Below, in pieces: positions 10,395-22,182 of a DNA stretch of 64,000 bases (its first letter is position 1; every line of letters starts with the position of its first letter). The notes beneath the pieces were generated by a model. It did no database searches. It had not been told where the DNA came from and was given only the letters and a program-made list of their open reading frames with translations. This DNA comes from Sindora glabra (Eukaryota > Streptophyta > Magnoliopsida > Fabales > Fabaceae). The stretch is from assembly GCA_020226215.1 (NCBI GenBank), contig CM035233.1:72669317-72733316 (forward strand), given 5' to 3'. Made by a program: the position numbers and the translations under genes.

Positions 10395-11142
10395 AAGGAT
10401 GCAAGTAAATTAGATGGCCTATTAGGAATTTTTGACTTAACCTGTTTAAAGTCTAGTCTATTTTGATCTATTTATCTAAATAAGTTAGGTTTAAATTAAT
10501 AAATTAAGTTATTTAGATAAATTGATCAGATTTTTTTTCTTTAGGTTCGATTTGTAGGCATATCAAACCGACTTATTTAATTATAAATATATTTATAAAT
10601 AATATAATATAATATATATTATACATAAAAATAATATAAATATTTTGATACACACACACACATATAAACTTACTTAAGACCTAGTCTAGCTTGATCTATT
10701 TACCTAAATAAGTTAGGTCAGACTTAAGCTAATAAATTAACTTATTTAAATAAATAGGTTAAACTTTTTTTCTTTATGCTCGATTTGTAAGCCTATTAAG
10801 TTAGTTTATTTAATTATAAATATATATATTATACATATAAATAATATAAATATTTTGATACATACACACATATACATGTATATATATAAGCCTAATTATG
10901 CCATTGAATAATTTTGGATCTTAAGAAAGTTTTAATCTATTAGCAAATTTGAAACCTTATTTATATAAGGAGATTTCTAAATAAATTAATAGGCTTAGTC
11001 AAACTTCTTTAATAGATCAGATTGAGCCTCAAAATTTGGCTTTATATAAGCTAACAAGTCAAGTTTAGGCTAATAATTTAGAAAGTCGACTTGGCCTATT
11101 TAGGGTAAAGCCCAATTCAGCTTAACTTATTTACACTCTTAT
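10395..11142. mobile_element. hAT-like non-autonomous element inside the A-pseudogene promoter
   Basis: The ends are imperfect inverted repeats ('aaggatgcaagtaaattag' at the left; 'aagagtgtaaataagttaa' on the opposite strand at the right; about 13 of 19 match). The flanking direct repeat 'ttgcaaat' (10,387-10,394 and 11,143-11,150) is 8 bp, as for hAT elements, and is single-copy in intact promoters, for example near 24,630. Inside, an approximately 300-bp AT-rich segment is repeated ('cttgatctatttacctaaat'-like near 10,465 and 10,691). No transposase is present. Confidence 0.75.
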
Positions 11143-11165
11143 TTGCAAATGACAAGGTATTATCT

Positions 11166-11175
11166 CTATTTATAG
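11166..11175 (-). promoter_or_regulatory. Displaced TATA box of the 10-kb A pseudogene
   Basis: Minus-strand CTATAAATAG, identical to the TATA box of the intact A genes, but now over 800 bp from the coding start instead of 80 bp because of the intervening element. Confidence 0.7.
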
Positions 11176-11245
11176 TAGGGATACCACTTGGAAAGGAATG
11201 GTGCTCTGGTTTCAGCTAGATTTGATTCTATTTGAAGGCACTCCC

Positions 11246-11738
11246 TTACCCCTTATATGGCATATCATAAAATTAGAATTCGTTTCATTTTGAAATGAAT
11301 TTTATTAAAAAATTATGTTTAGGTTTAAAATTTTTAGATTTCATTTCATTTTAAAATTTTGTTTTGTTTACATTATTGCCATTTTGAAATTTTATGAAAT
11401 TAGATAGAATTTTATAGGAATTCATTTCATTTCAAATATAATATTTTTATTGGACAATTTTATCCTTAATTTTTTAAGTTATTGATAACCATTTCTCTCT
11501 TTTTGAACTTTTTCTCTCTCACTTTTAAGGATAATATTGTGAATATAAATATTTGAAATGAATTCCACAAGTTTTAATAAAATTTCAAACAAAAGAAATC
11601 ATTTTAAAGTGAAATGAAATCACATTTTATGTAATTTATCTTAAATAAAAGAATTCATTTAAGAATTAAATGAAATTATTTTTACTAAAATAAAATGAAA
11701 TAAATTCTATTTTTTAGTGTGTTAAACAAAGGGTTAGA
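11246..11738. mobile_element. Probable MITE, ~490 bp
   Basis: The A-gene upstream region is interrupted here relative to 24,730-24,760 and 36,340-36,370: homology stops at 'gaaggcac' and resumes at 'attgaatgcac'. The insert has inverted-repeat character ('tagaattcgtttcatttt' near the left; 'aaaatgaaataaattcta' near the right) and is dense in 'atttcatttt' motifs. The exact ends and target duplication are unclear. Confidence 0.5.
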
Positions 11739-12187
11739 GTAAACTCATTGAATGCACTCTTCCAATGTGAGAATCTTTATGGATTTCAATATTTTGTCTT
11801 TTTTGGCTGGTTAAGAGGAATGGATCAATCAAGAATGACCATTCCATTTATTGAATACCATCATGAATAAGATGATCATTCCTATTTTATTTTTATAGAT
11901 GATACATCAACATAATATATGAATGGAATGGTATCATAAAAGTAATAAATATATAAAAATATAATAATTTAAAATGAATATTTTATACAATAATTTAATA
12001 TAATAAAAATATATGAAATGATAAATGTAAAAAATTATCACACAAAGCTTAAAGAAGATTTAGTCTTTGAGCTGTTGCTTTAAAGTTTTTAAGATCTAAG
12101 ATTTATATTTGACAATGCTTTCATTGGTAATTTTCAAGCATAACCTAGAATGAATAGTTCATCCCTTTTTATCATACCAAGTTGAAA
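11739..12187. repeat. Upstream flank of the 10-kb A copy joined to unit-start sequence
   Basis: 11,739-12,040 matches the DNA upstream of the other A genes (24,755-25,045: 'aatggatcaat', 'gaccattccattta', 'aagatgatcatt', 'caataatttaatataataaa'). From about 12,045 it matches 48,225-48,370 ('ctgagctgttgctttag' type), i.e. the start of an A+B unit, into which the gypsy element inserted. Confidence 0.7.
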
Positions 12188-12192
12188 GTATG

Positions 12193-12511
12193 TGGCTCAG
12201 AAGCCAAATTAGAAAAAAGAAGAAAGAAAACTATTTAATAGGAGAATGAATTTCTTATTCACTCCTTGATGTTAAACTACAACTTAAGAGGGTTTTTTAG
12301 CTATTTACAAAGGTAAATTTGTCCTAAGAAATTACAAATTTTTTTTCCTATTAATGAGATATTCTGTAACCTCAAGAATTCCTTAGAAATATCCTCCTTC
12401 TTCTTTAGACTAGAGAGTTTTGGAATATTTTTCTAGTTCTGAGCTAGACTATATCTTGGACAGGGCTTTCAATTGCGCTTTTTATTCCATCCATTTGGGT
12501 CTTCTATTTCA
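12193..12511 (-). repeat. 3' LTR of the gypsy element (319 bp)
   Basis: It matches 21,857-22,177 along its length (for example 'aataggagaatgaatttctt' in both, 'tattccatccat'/'tgttccatccat' near the end). It begins TGG and ends CA, preceded by the target duplication GTATG. The two LTRs differ at many sites, so the insertion is old. Confidence 0.88.
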
Positions 12512-12539
12512 TTCTCCATGGGTTGGATGAGACTTACCT

Positions 12540-13620
12540 TTAAGTCTAATTGTCATTTTTGTAGTATGGTGAAAGATTAGCAACGTTGAAAGTAGTGGAG
12601 ACGCTATAGGAGCTTGGTAGTTTTATCTTGTAGGTGTTGTCATTGATCTTCTGAATAACTTGAAATGGTCCACCTGCCCTTGGAGATAATTTGACACTAG
12701 GTTCATTCGGGAACCTCTCTTTCTACAAGTGTATCCATACCAACTCTCATTCTTTGAAAGTATGTTGTTGTTGATGTTTGTCTTGTTGGGCTTTATACTC
12801 TGAATTCTATTTCTAAATTCTTGTATGAACTTGTTCATGGAGCTTTCTAATCTCCTTTGTTCTTTGCTCTGCATCTGCGCTATATTAACAATTGGTTGAA
12901 GATGAGGCAAAGTTAAGTGGACTAAAGAGGCAAGTACTATACACCACCTCGAACGGGCATTTTCTAGTGGCTTGGTTGATGGAGTTATTGTAGGCAAATT
13001 CAATTTAGTCAAGTATGAGATCTCATTGCTTTAGATTCTTTCTAACAAAGATATAGAGTAGGTTGCATAAAAGCCTATTAATTGGCTTTGTCTATCCATA
13101 TGTTTGAGGGTGATTGGTATCGTTGAATTGATGCTTGGTACCCATTTTCTTCCACAAAGCCCTCCAGAAATGACTTAAGAACTTAACAGTTTAGTTAGAA
13201 GTGATGATTTTTGGAATGCCATGAAGTCGAAGAATTTCTTTGAAGTATAAGTTTGCAATTTAGATAACATCATTTTTTTCACATGAGATGAATTAAGTCA
13301 TCTTTGAGAATTTATCTACGATTACTATTATAGAATCTTTCTATTTTTGAGTTCAAGGTAATCCGAGGATAAAATCCATACCAATATCTCCTTATGGTGC
13401 TTTTGGAACTGGTGAAGGCATGTATAGCCCTGTATTCTAACTTTTGGTCTTAGTTATGTGATAAAATTTACATCTCTAGATGTGCTTATTGATGTCTTTC
13501 TCAAGCTTGGTTGAATAAAAAATTTCTTTAACTAGAGTTATAATTTTGTCATACCTGAAGTGACCTTTTGTTCCTCCATCATAGGCTTCCCAGATAATAG
13601 CTTTTCATAACAAATATTAA
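12540..13620 (-). pseudogene. Gypsy integrase remnant
   Basis: Minus-strand fragments read DNTYKIKLPSSY and FNVANLSPYY (C-terminal end, 12,555-12,640), and, further upstream, a GDIGMDFILGLP stretch and DSIIVIVDKFSKMT (about 13,290-13,390), the core region that holds the first catalytic aspartate of gypsy integrases. In-frame stops (including one at the position of a conserved Trp) and frameshifts break it. One 129-codon open piece lies at 12,623-13,012, out of phase with the conserved segments. Confidence 0.75.
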
Positions 13621-13649
13621 GGAATGCACAAATTTTTATTTTTGAATAA

Positions 13650-14960
13650 GAATCATTGATGCTTATAGTATTGTTGGAACGATTGTGTTTTAGTGGTACT
13701 CCAAACTTTTCTAAAATTCAGGTCATCTTGGTATAGTTCTTTAATTGTTTCAAATTCGACAATCTTTATTTGGAGAGTAGAAAGCAAAGTATTCTTCTAC
13801 TAAGAGCATCTGCTATAACGTTCTGACTTCCAACCTTGTCCCTTAGTAAGATATGGTAACCCTATAAGAATTCACTTCAAGCATTGTGCATATAACTAAT
13901 TTTTTATTAAACATTTAATTGTTTAAGAGCTTCATGATTAAAGTAAAGGATAAATTCCTTAGGTAGGAAGTAGCAATTCCAATGTTAGAGAGCATGAATA
14001 ATAATATAAAATTCCTTATCATAAGTGGAGTACTTGAGTTTGGTGTTGTCAAGTTTTTCATTAAAAAAAGCGATTGGACATCCTTCTTAGATTAGAACGA
14101 CACCAATTCTAGTGTTAGAAGCATTACAATTGACTTGGAAAACCTAGTTAAAGTTTGGAAAGGCTAATACTAAGGTTTTAGACAATTATTTTTTCAGCTT
14201 TTTAAAACTTTTCTACGCTTGTTTTGTCCATTGGAATTTATCTCCTTTAACATAGTTTGTGAGTGAGGCAGCTATAGAGCTGAAATTCTTGATGAATGGA
14301 CTTAGAGTAAGCCAGTTGTTGATGACTTCTATCTTGCTTAGGTTAACTCACATACCTTTTGTAGTGATGATATACCTAAGAAAGATAACTTTATTTGTTA
14401 AGAAGGAAAACTTCTTGAGGTTGACATAAAGTTTTTGCTTTCTAAGGATCTCCAGCACTTGTTAAATATGCTCTAGATGTCCTTTTTTGCTTTCGTTGTA
14501 GATTAAGATATCATTGAAGTACATAACTATAAATTTTTTAATAAGGGTCGAAGTATTTAGTTCAACAAGCGTATAAAAGTACTAGGAGCATTTAATAATC
14601 TAAAGGGCATTACCATCCATTCATATAGGCCATCTTTAGTCTTGAATACATTCTTCCATTCATCTCTAGGTTGTACTCTAATATGGTGATATCCATCGCG
14701 AAGTCTAATTTTTGAAAAAATAGCAGCACCATGTAGTTAGTCAAGTATGTCATTGAGTTTGGGTATTAGGAATTGATACTTAATGATGATCTTATTTACA
14801 GCTTGACTATTAATGCACATTCTCCAACTTTCATCCTTCTTCGGTACTAAAAGTGCTAATACAACATAGGGACAGATGCTTTTCTGGATCAATCCTTTCT
14901 TTAGCAACTCTTTGACTTGCCATTGAATCTCAACATGTTTTTAGGGACTTATCCTATAAG
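13650..14960 (-). pseudogene. Gypsy reverse transcriptase and RNase H remnant
   Basis: Around 14,740-14,930 the minus strand reads QWQVKELLKKGLIQ, then ALLVPKKDESWRMCINSQAV, the fingers region of gypsy RT. At about 14,504-14,533 the active site reads VMYFNDILIY where YxDD is required, so the first catalytic Asp is Asn. RNase H follows (about 13,830-14,140: CNASNTRIGVVL, then KLKYSTYDKEFYIIIHAL and NHEALK), also with a Cys-Asp to Cys-Asn change and stops. The order and motifs agree with the gypsy pol gene. Confidence 0.8.
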
Positions 14961-15840
14961 CTAGCTTGTTTAGAATGATTGCTTTAGGGATAAAATTAAT
15001 GGCATATTATATGTCTCATATTGGTGGCAAGCTAAGAAGAAGCTCCTTTAATGCAACATCCAAAAATTTAGCGAGTAGTTACTCAACTTTTGGTGGAAGG
15101 GTGGCTTCATTGTTTTGTTCGAGCAATAATATGAGGCACATGAATTGGGCTTCTACTAATGTCACTTTAAACTAAACTTTAGATACTAAAGATACTAATA
15201 GTTTAATTTCACCCATGGCTTGATTAAATTCTTTAAGTAATAATAAGGCTAAGTTAATCTTTATTCCATCTTTAACAAAAGAATAAATGTTTGCATAACC
15301 ATTACATATAGCATGACAGTTATATTGCTAAGGTTTTCCCAAAAGGAGGTGACAAGTTTCTATTGGGATGACATCACACCATACTTTGTCTTAATACTTT
15401 TTACTTATGGAGAAGGCAATAAGGTAACATTCTGTAACTTTTACCTCATTATCTTTATTAAGCCACTACAACTTGTAAGAGTGTGGATGCTTTTAGATAG
15501 GTAATTTAAGTTTGTCTATTATATATCTCAATACAATATTCTCACACCTTCCACTATCTATAATAACATTATAAACTTTGCCTTAGGCTGCGTATTGGGT
15601 GTAGAAAATGTTGTACCTTAGCCAAGGTTCTTCTTTTTTGATTGCAGTGTGTAAGCTTTATCTAATCATAAGTGATTCTATCATGACTCATCCCTAATTA
15701 TGATCGGTGTGAATTCCAACACTCAGTACCTACTAGTTTCATCACTAATTTCTCTACTTTTATTTAATAGAAATTTCTTGTTTCTGTGGGAACTCAAATT
15801 TTACCTTAATTTTTATGAAAAAATGGAAAGAGTTTTCCTT
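14961..15840 (-). other. Degenerate upstream pol/protease region of the gypsy element
   Basis: It lies between the RT remnant and the nested insertion, where protease is expected. Short open stretches occur, but no clear protease active site was found. Plus-strand open frames here (14,966-15,175 and 15,313-15,504) are antisense to the element and not genes. Confidence 0.5.
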
Positions 15841-18168
15841 GTTTTTAGATGCTCCCTAAAATACATTACTTGTATTTAACATAGATTCAATAGATGCGAT
15901 AATATTCAAAATACACATAATAACACACTACATTTAGACATGTACACAGATAAATGATTCAGCACATCAAATATTGAATTAATATAACCCTTATATGTAT
16001 ATATATATATATATTTCTTGATCCTAATCTAACTATCAAAATCTACTATTAGGTTATTTTTGATACTCTATAGATGCAATATGGCTCAAAAGCATTCATC
16101 TCAACCTAAAAACATTAAAAAATAAATGAAATGAGTTATGAGAACTTAATGAACATATATCTACCATTACTAAACCTTGATTCAATTATATATTAAAAGC
16201 TTAAATTCTGATTAAGTATTTGATATAAAAGTAGATATAATATATACTCTTTAAGTTTTTGAGATATTCAGAATCGAGCCTTGAACTAAGTATTCGCCTG
16301 TACCTAGCTTAGGCTTTATAATTCTTATCACAAGTAGGGGTGGGAATTATTATCCGATCCATGCCAAATAGTCTGACCCGAATCAAAACTTGTTGGGTAA
16401 GGATAGGTCAATTTAATAAACAGATTGTAATGGTAGAATATATAGGCAAAATAATTAGTTTTGATTGGTCACAAATCTTTCAAATCCTATCCGTAAAAAA
16501 CCAAATTTGATCATTGAAGATATTAAAAAAATGTCGTTTAGCTTGCCCACTTTTACTATTATAAGTTGTCTAACTCACACTCAAAGATGTAACATGTTTT
16601 TTTCCCAAATCCCATTCATTTATACCCTAGTAGACTAAAACAGGTCTCGAATTCAATCGTTTGTCACCACTATTAGGAAGTTCTCTAGTAGATTCTCTGA
16701 GTTTATCCCATCATTAGCAAATATAGCATCTGTAACATTATTTTTTTGCACTAGAGTTTTGCTATGGCTCTGGTATTTTTTGGGTGTTTTTCATGGTGTT
16801 TATTTATTAACAAAGTTCATAAAGGCCGCACCGAATTGGCACAAATATGAGAGATGAGAGGGATTTCTTGCAATTTTTGCTAGAAAAATTAGCAATAGGC
16901 TTTGTTAAAAGTTGGAGTGAGTAAAAGAAAGATTTTGTAGAAAATCCATTCATGATTGTGAGAAAATACATAGTTTTTGAAAAGGGTTTCAAATAGCCAT
17001 TACTAATAAAACAAAAAAAAATATTATGATCTATGAAGATTAATTTGATTTGTGAGTTAAAGATGATATATGACTCGTTCTACATTTTTTTTAGCATTGT
17101 CCATACTAACCATGGCAACGTCTTGTTTGGCAACCAAGAAAATCATGTGAGAAAACCAATAGGTAGAACTTAAGATCAATATTGGGTCTTTTAGATCTTT
17201 TCTTATCTTCTATTGGGCTTTTCTTGGTCAAACTTCAAAATTGCCTAAAACCATTGAAATCAGAACATAATCAATAATTTTAGTTTATGTTGGGTACCTC
17301 TTTAAAGTCGGTCGAAGCTGGGTTTAATTTGTAACTAATCAATTATTTTTAGTTGGTTAAGTTGGGTCTTGCTAACTAACTCAACTTAACTGATTCCCAT
17401 CCCTAATCACAAGTCACAATGATTCTAACTATTCATTAGTGCATAATATTATTATTATATCACACATGCATTCATTTTAGGTGGTTATCATAATTGCAAT
17501 AGCCAGTAAGGCTCAATCATACCAATAATTAGCATAATCACATCCGTCAGAGATATTTGATCATAAACAAGATTTCATCTTACATCATATTGCATATCAA
17601 TTATAATGAAAACACATGCATCCACATTTTGTTTCTTGATCTAGTGTTATATTCTACTTGCCTTTCTATCCTTATTTTTCTTAAGCTAACCTTATATCCT
17701 ACCCACCTTATTATCAGAAATTTCTTATTTGATTTTTACATCATCACCTCTATCACATTTCTTATTTTCAATGCTACTCATGACATAAGTCACATTATAA
17801 TATGCACAGTAAAGCTTGACTTTATAAGTCACAATTTCAATACAATCTTAATACGAATTAACTATTCATCATCACGGCATAATTAAGACACATAATACAA
17901 TATATACATAGCAGCATCACCATGCCTTCTCACATTGCCATAATACTCATTCACATTCTGATACAAATTATACAATAATTATTAACATAGAAGTGATAAT
18001 ATAATTCTAAACATAATGTAAGTATCATGTACTACTGCAACTCCATCATAATCACTTATAATATCATATATGCTCCAAGAGCTTGTTTCAACCTTCTCTT
18101 AAATAGATAATTGCTAACTTATATGTATCATTTTCAAGTTACTTATACATGATTATGATATTGATTTC

Positions 18169-18215
<47 letters not shown>

Positions 18216-20200
18216 TCGCAATTATGCTGTTAAAGATTCATAAATGAGTAGACATATAATTAATATCACTATAAGAGGAATAGTAGATTACTATATCTAA
18301 ACACTTTATAATAAGATATTAATTTAGAATCGAATATATACCCACCTATTATAATCCACCTATTATGTTTACTTTGAAACATCCAAGTTCCAAGTTCAAC
18401 TTTCTCTCATTTTCTTGGTTATAATTTACAAGAATAAAATAAATAAGCATTTGTTCAGTTCTTCCCGGTTATTTTAATTCCAATTTCGTATCATGATATA
18501 ATAGCAATCTTATCCTTTATTTTTTTGATTTATCATTGAAACATAAAAAATTTACTTTTCAATTCAAAATATAAAACATTTAAAATATGTAATTTTGATA
18601 ATGTAATTAAACTTTAGAAGTACTAGTCTATTTCTCCAGAGTATAAAATACTTGTTTTATTAATGCTATACTGAGTATCCAAAATAAGGTGATACAGGGG
18701 AGGTTTTCTTAATCAAATTTAGATATTCTAAGTATTGGAAAGTGATACCTTGAGAATTCTACAATCATATTATTTTAACATCTTATATCATAAAATTCCT
18801 ATTTTACTACTTCCATGGTAAGTAACTAAAGCACAGTGATAAAATAAAGCCTCCTAGAAATAACTTTTCATTCACTTAGGTAATAAAATGTAGTGCTCTA
18901 GATATATTTTCATTATGATATACTCGCAATTCATAGTGTAAAAATCTCATTTTTAAGATCCATCATTATGCATTTGACATCATTATAATATGAATTTTCT
19001 AAAATGTAAATACATATAGCTATTACTAAAGTATTATGGTATAATGCTCTAGAGTAGTTTTACTTTTGTTATTTAATCACTTTACAACATAAAGTTGATA
19101 TTTTTCATAAATATCATTATACACTTTAAATAACTAAAAAATGGATTTTTTTTATTCAAGCCTTTAACAACAAAACATTAAGATTTTACAATGTAAATAT
19201 ACTTACATACATTTATATTGCTCAGTTGGAGCTCATTAGCATCAAGACCATGTTGAAATGTCGGCAAAGTAGAACAAGGCAGCAACACAATGTCATGCTT
19301 TGCACAGCTTCTTTTCAGAAGCTTTCAACAATTGTGAGCTACAATCAACTAAGACATACAACAGTGTGGTGTTAGATTGGAAGATCACAAGCAATAGTTG
19401 GCCGAGAGGAGACTTGTGCTTGGATATTGTCAAGCTAAGCTCGAGCCACTTGTTGCAAGAAAACAATTCTTGGCTAGAAAGTGCAAGTGCTAATAATGCT
19501 TTCATGGTGGTGGAGCAATAATTGATGAGAAAAAGAAGGAGGGAACATGTAGAGAATGAAGGAAGGAAAGATAGAAAGAGAGGCAGTGGAGAAATGTAAA
19601 GGGAGAGAGAAAAATCTATAACAAAGAACAGGGGGAAGTTGGTTGTAAAAAAGAGGAAGGAGAGAGAAAGTGCAAAAAATTAGCTAGGGGTGATTCTATG
19701 CTTTATAGCCTTGTGAGCTTACTTTCATCACTTAATCTCATCCTTATTTTTTTCTCACTAATCATAAACATTTAAATCTCAACCTTCCAACTTATTTAAT
19801 TCAATCTCAACTTTACATTTATTGAAACTCCATTTTTTTTTGTTTTATACAACTTATTTAAGACCTCATCTTATGTATTATTAATCCTTTCCTCAAACAT
19901 ATATTTAATTATATATATATATTTGTAATAACTTGATGAAAATTGAAAATCCTAAAATAAATAGTTTAATCTCTTAATTTCAAAAGATAAATTTGTCAAG
20001 TACTAACAATTAATTTATAAAAGTTTATGCTCATAATTATTATTTTTAACTTATAAAAAATTCTTTAAAATTAATCTTAACTTAATAATAGACATATAAA
20101 AATGAATAAATTTCAAATATTGTCATAGGTATCATTTTCAATATTTCAAAATCAATAATTATCCGTAAGCATCAAAATTATAAAATTTGGGATATTACAA
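15841..20200. mobile_element. Nested insertion within the gypsy element (superfamily undetermined)
   Basis: This 4.36-kb stretch interrupts the gypsy between a gag zinc-knuckle-like region (starting about 20,215) and pol. It is flanked by the exact 8-bp direct repeat TTTTCCTT (15,833-15,840 and 20,202-20,209). It begins near 'tgctccctaaaatac' and ends '..gggatattaca', which resembles LTR ends (TG..CA) of a long solo LTR, but a second LTR is not visible and the direct repeat is longer than usual for an LTR element. It contains no recognisable coding region, a TA run at about 18,172-18,210, and a hAT-like insertion. Confidence 0.45.
16335..17405. mobile_element. hAT-like non-autonomous element (1,071 bp)
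   Basis: Terminal inverted repeats: 'taggggtgggaatta' at the left and, reverse-complemented, 'tagggatgggaatca' at the right (13 of 15 match). It is flanked by a perfect 8-bp direct repeat ATCACAAG (16,327-16,334 and 17,406-17,413), diagnostic of hAT insertion. No transposase reading frame is present. It is inserted inside the nested element, giving a third layer of insertion. Confidence 0.88.
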
Positions 20201-20214
20201 ATTTTCCTTAATCA

Positions 20215-21110
20215 GTAGGGGTGAGTTCTTTGTCAAACATTGGTGGATTAAAACTATATCCTTGGCATTTGAAACATTTAGGTGGTTTGGATTGAGTAAA
20301 GGTTTTAAGGTTAGCTTCTTTAGTAGGTTTAGGTAGGGTTTTGTTAGAGGTATTGAGTTATATAGTTTATGTTTTATAGGATTGGTAGGTCTTTTGAGGA
20401 GAAAGGTTGGAATATGAATTTTTAAGGTAGTTGTTTCTCGATCTGGATGGTGAGTCGGATGATATCATCTAAAGTCTAGTATTATTGAAGCCGGACTAGT
20501 TAGGTAATCCCGAAGTTTAGATCTCTAAAGTAGCGGGCAATAGTTTGCTCTTCTTTTCTTGGATATTGCATTTCATCATCAATTTCTTAAATTCTCTAAT
20601 GTATTCTTTCACATACAAGGATTTTTAGAGAATATTTTGTAATTGAATAAAGTTATTTTGACAATAATAATTAAGTAAAAGCTTACATGTAAGTTCTTAT
20701 TGCATCTTCTCCCATGTTTTGATCTTACTTTGTCTTTCATATTCTCGTTTCTTCTTCAAAATTTCCCACCAAATGGAGGCTTGTTTCTTCAGCTTGAGAA
20801 CAACAATTTTAACCTTTTGCTTATCTAGTATGTTTTTCAATTTGAACACTCTTTCAATTGTTTGAAATTAGTCTACAAATTCATTTTGTTGGAGCCTTCT
20901 TTCAAAATTTAAAATATCTACTCTAATATCATTCCCTCAAGTTAGCTGCCTTTTAAGGTCGATAGCTATTTATTGATGAAGAAGAGCTGTTGTTGAAGTC
21001 ATTTTTTGAATTTTTCTATAATTCAACAAGGCTTATTGGGCATTGACAATTTCTTGTAGTTGTTGAATCTATCTCCGCATTTCTTTCATTTTATCTTCTT
21101 GATAGCATTT
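20215..21110 (-). pseudogene. Gypsy gag remnant
   Basis: Minus-strand fragments include VKIVVLKLKKQASIWW, EILKKKREYERQSKIKTWE (about 20,705-20,815), the retrotransposon gag core, and a CFKCQGY zinc-knuckle start near 20,255 that then diverges, consistent with disruption by the nested insertion. Frameshifts and stops are frequent. Confidence 0.75.
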
Positions 21111-21856
21111 TGGTACTTTATGATGGGTTATGGGGTCAAAGTAAAGTTTTTGAAAAGTTTTTAGGTTATTTGTAATAGTTAGGCAAAGTTTAGGGCTAAA
21201 ATTAAATTTGGGCAAGAATTAGGGTGTTTTTGTAAATTTAGAAAAATATAGGACTAATAGGAATTTCAAAAAAATACTGGGCTCAAAACAAAATTTATTA
21301 AAGGTTTAGGTTAGTACAAAAATTTTTGGGAACATTAGGGTTCGAAATGGGAATATATGAAAGTTGAGGGGTAATTATGAAATTCTAAAAAAATTCTATT
21401 GACGGGGTTGTTGACATAGAAAAAATGATACGTGGTGCAATTGTAGTGGCTGATGTGGTATTGATTGTACACCTGACATTAACGTTAGATGGTTGATTAG
21501 GGTATGTTGACATGGTGTCTTTTGATACATGGTACACATAAAGTGGATTATGTGGTACTGATGTGGTCATCTTCCACCTCGAGCATGCGCATGTGGCACG
21601 TGAAGGGCGTGACTGACACATGGAACTCTAGCAGTGGGGCATGTGGGTGCGTGCAGTGTTTATTTGCTACGAAATTTTGCACTCCAATCTTTTGGAGCTC
21701 ACCGAGCACGTCTGCAATGTTGTTTTGTCGAGAAACTGCCAGAAAAAAGGGTTTCAACATTGGTAATTGTAGATGTAGAAAGTTAGCAAGAATTTCGATT
21801 ACTTCTAACTCAAACATTTGCACAGAAAACTAGAAAAACCAGCTATGATGCTTAAA
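21111..21856 (-). other. Gypsy leader with degenerate primer-binding site
   Basis: Non-coding stretch between gag and the 5' LTR. Right next to the LTR the minus strand reads 'aagcatcatagc', matching the tRNA-Met primer site TGGTATCAGAGC at 8 of 12 bases. Overlapping open frames at 21,385-21,833 on both strands have no family signature. Confidence 0.55.
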
Positions 21857-22177
21857 TGGCTCAAAAGCCAAATTGGAAAAAAGAAGAGAGAAAACTCTTC
21901 AATAGGAGAATGAATTTCTTATTCATTTCTTGATGTTAAACTATAACTTGAGAGGGGTTTTTATAACTATATATAAAGACAAAGTTGCCCTAAAAATTAC
22001 AAAAATTTCTCCCTATTAATAAGGTATTTTGTAATCCCAAGAATTCTCTAGAAGTATCCTCCTTCTTTCTTAGATTGGAGAATTCTGAAATATTCTTCTG
22101 GTTCTGTGTTAGATTGTGTCTTGAAGTGGGCTTTTCATTGAACTTTTTGTTCCATCCATATTAGGTTTTCTATTCCA
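21857..22177 (-). repeat. 5' LTR of the gypsy element (321 bp)
   Basis: Partner of 12,193-12,511. It starts TGG, ends CCA, and is followed by the target duplication GTATG. Confidence 0.88.
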
Positions 22178-22182
22178 GTATG

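Larger units (their letters stand above)
12193..22177 (-). mobile_element. Ty3/gypsy LTR retrotransposon, degenerate, with nested insertions
   Basis: Two similar LTRs (12,193-12,511 and 21,857-22,177) start TGG and end CA. They are flanked by the 5-bp direct repeat GTATG (12,188-12,192 and 22,178-22,182). The unoccupied site is visible in unit 3 near 48,366-48,380. The order on the minus strand is 5' LTR, degenerate primer-binding site for initiator tRNA-Met next to 21,856, leader, gag (about 20,230-21,100), nested insertion, RT, RNase H, integrase, 3' LTR. RT before integrase defines gypsy. All frames carry stops and frameshifts, so it cannot move by itself. Confidence 0.9.
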
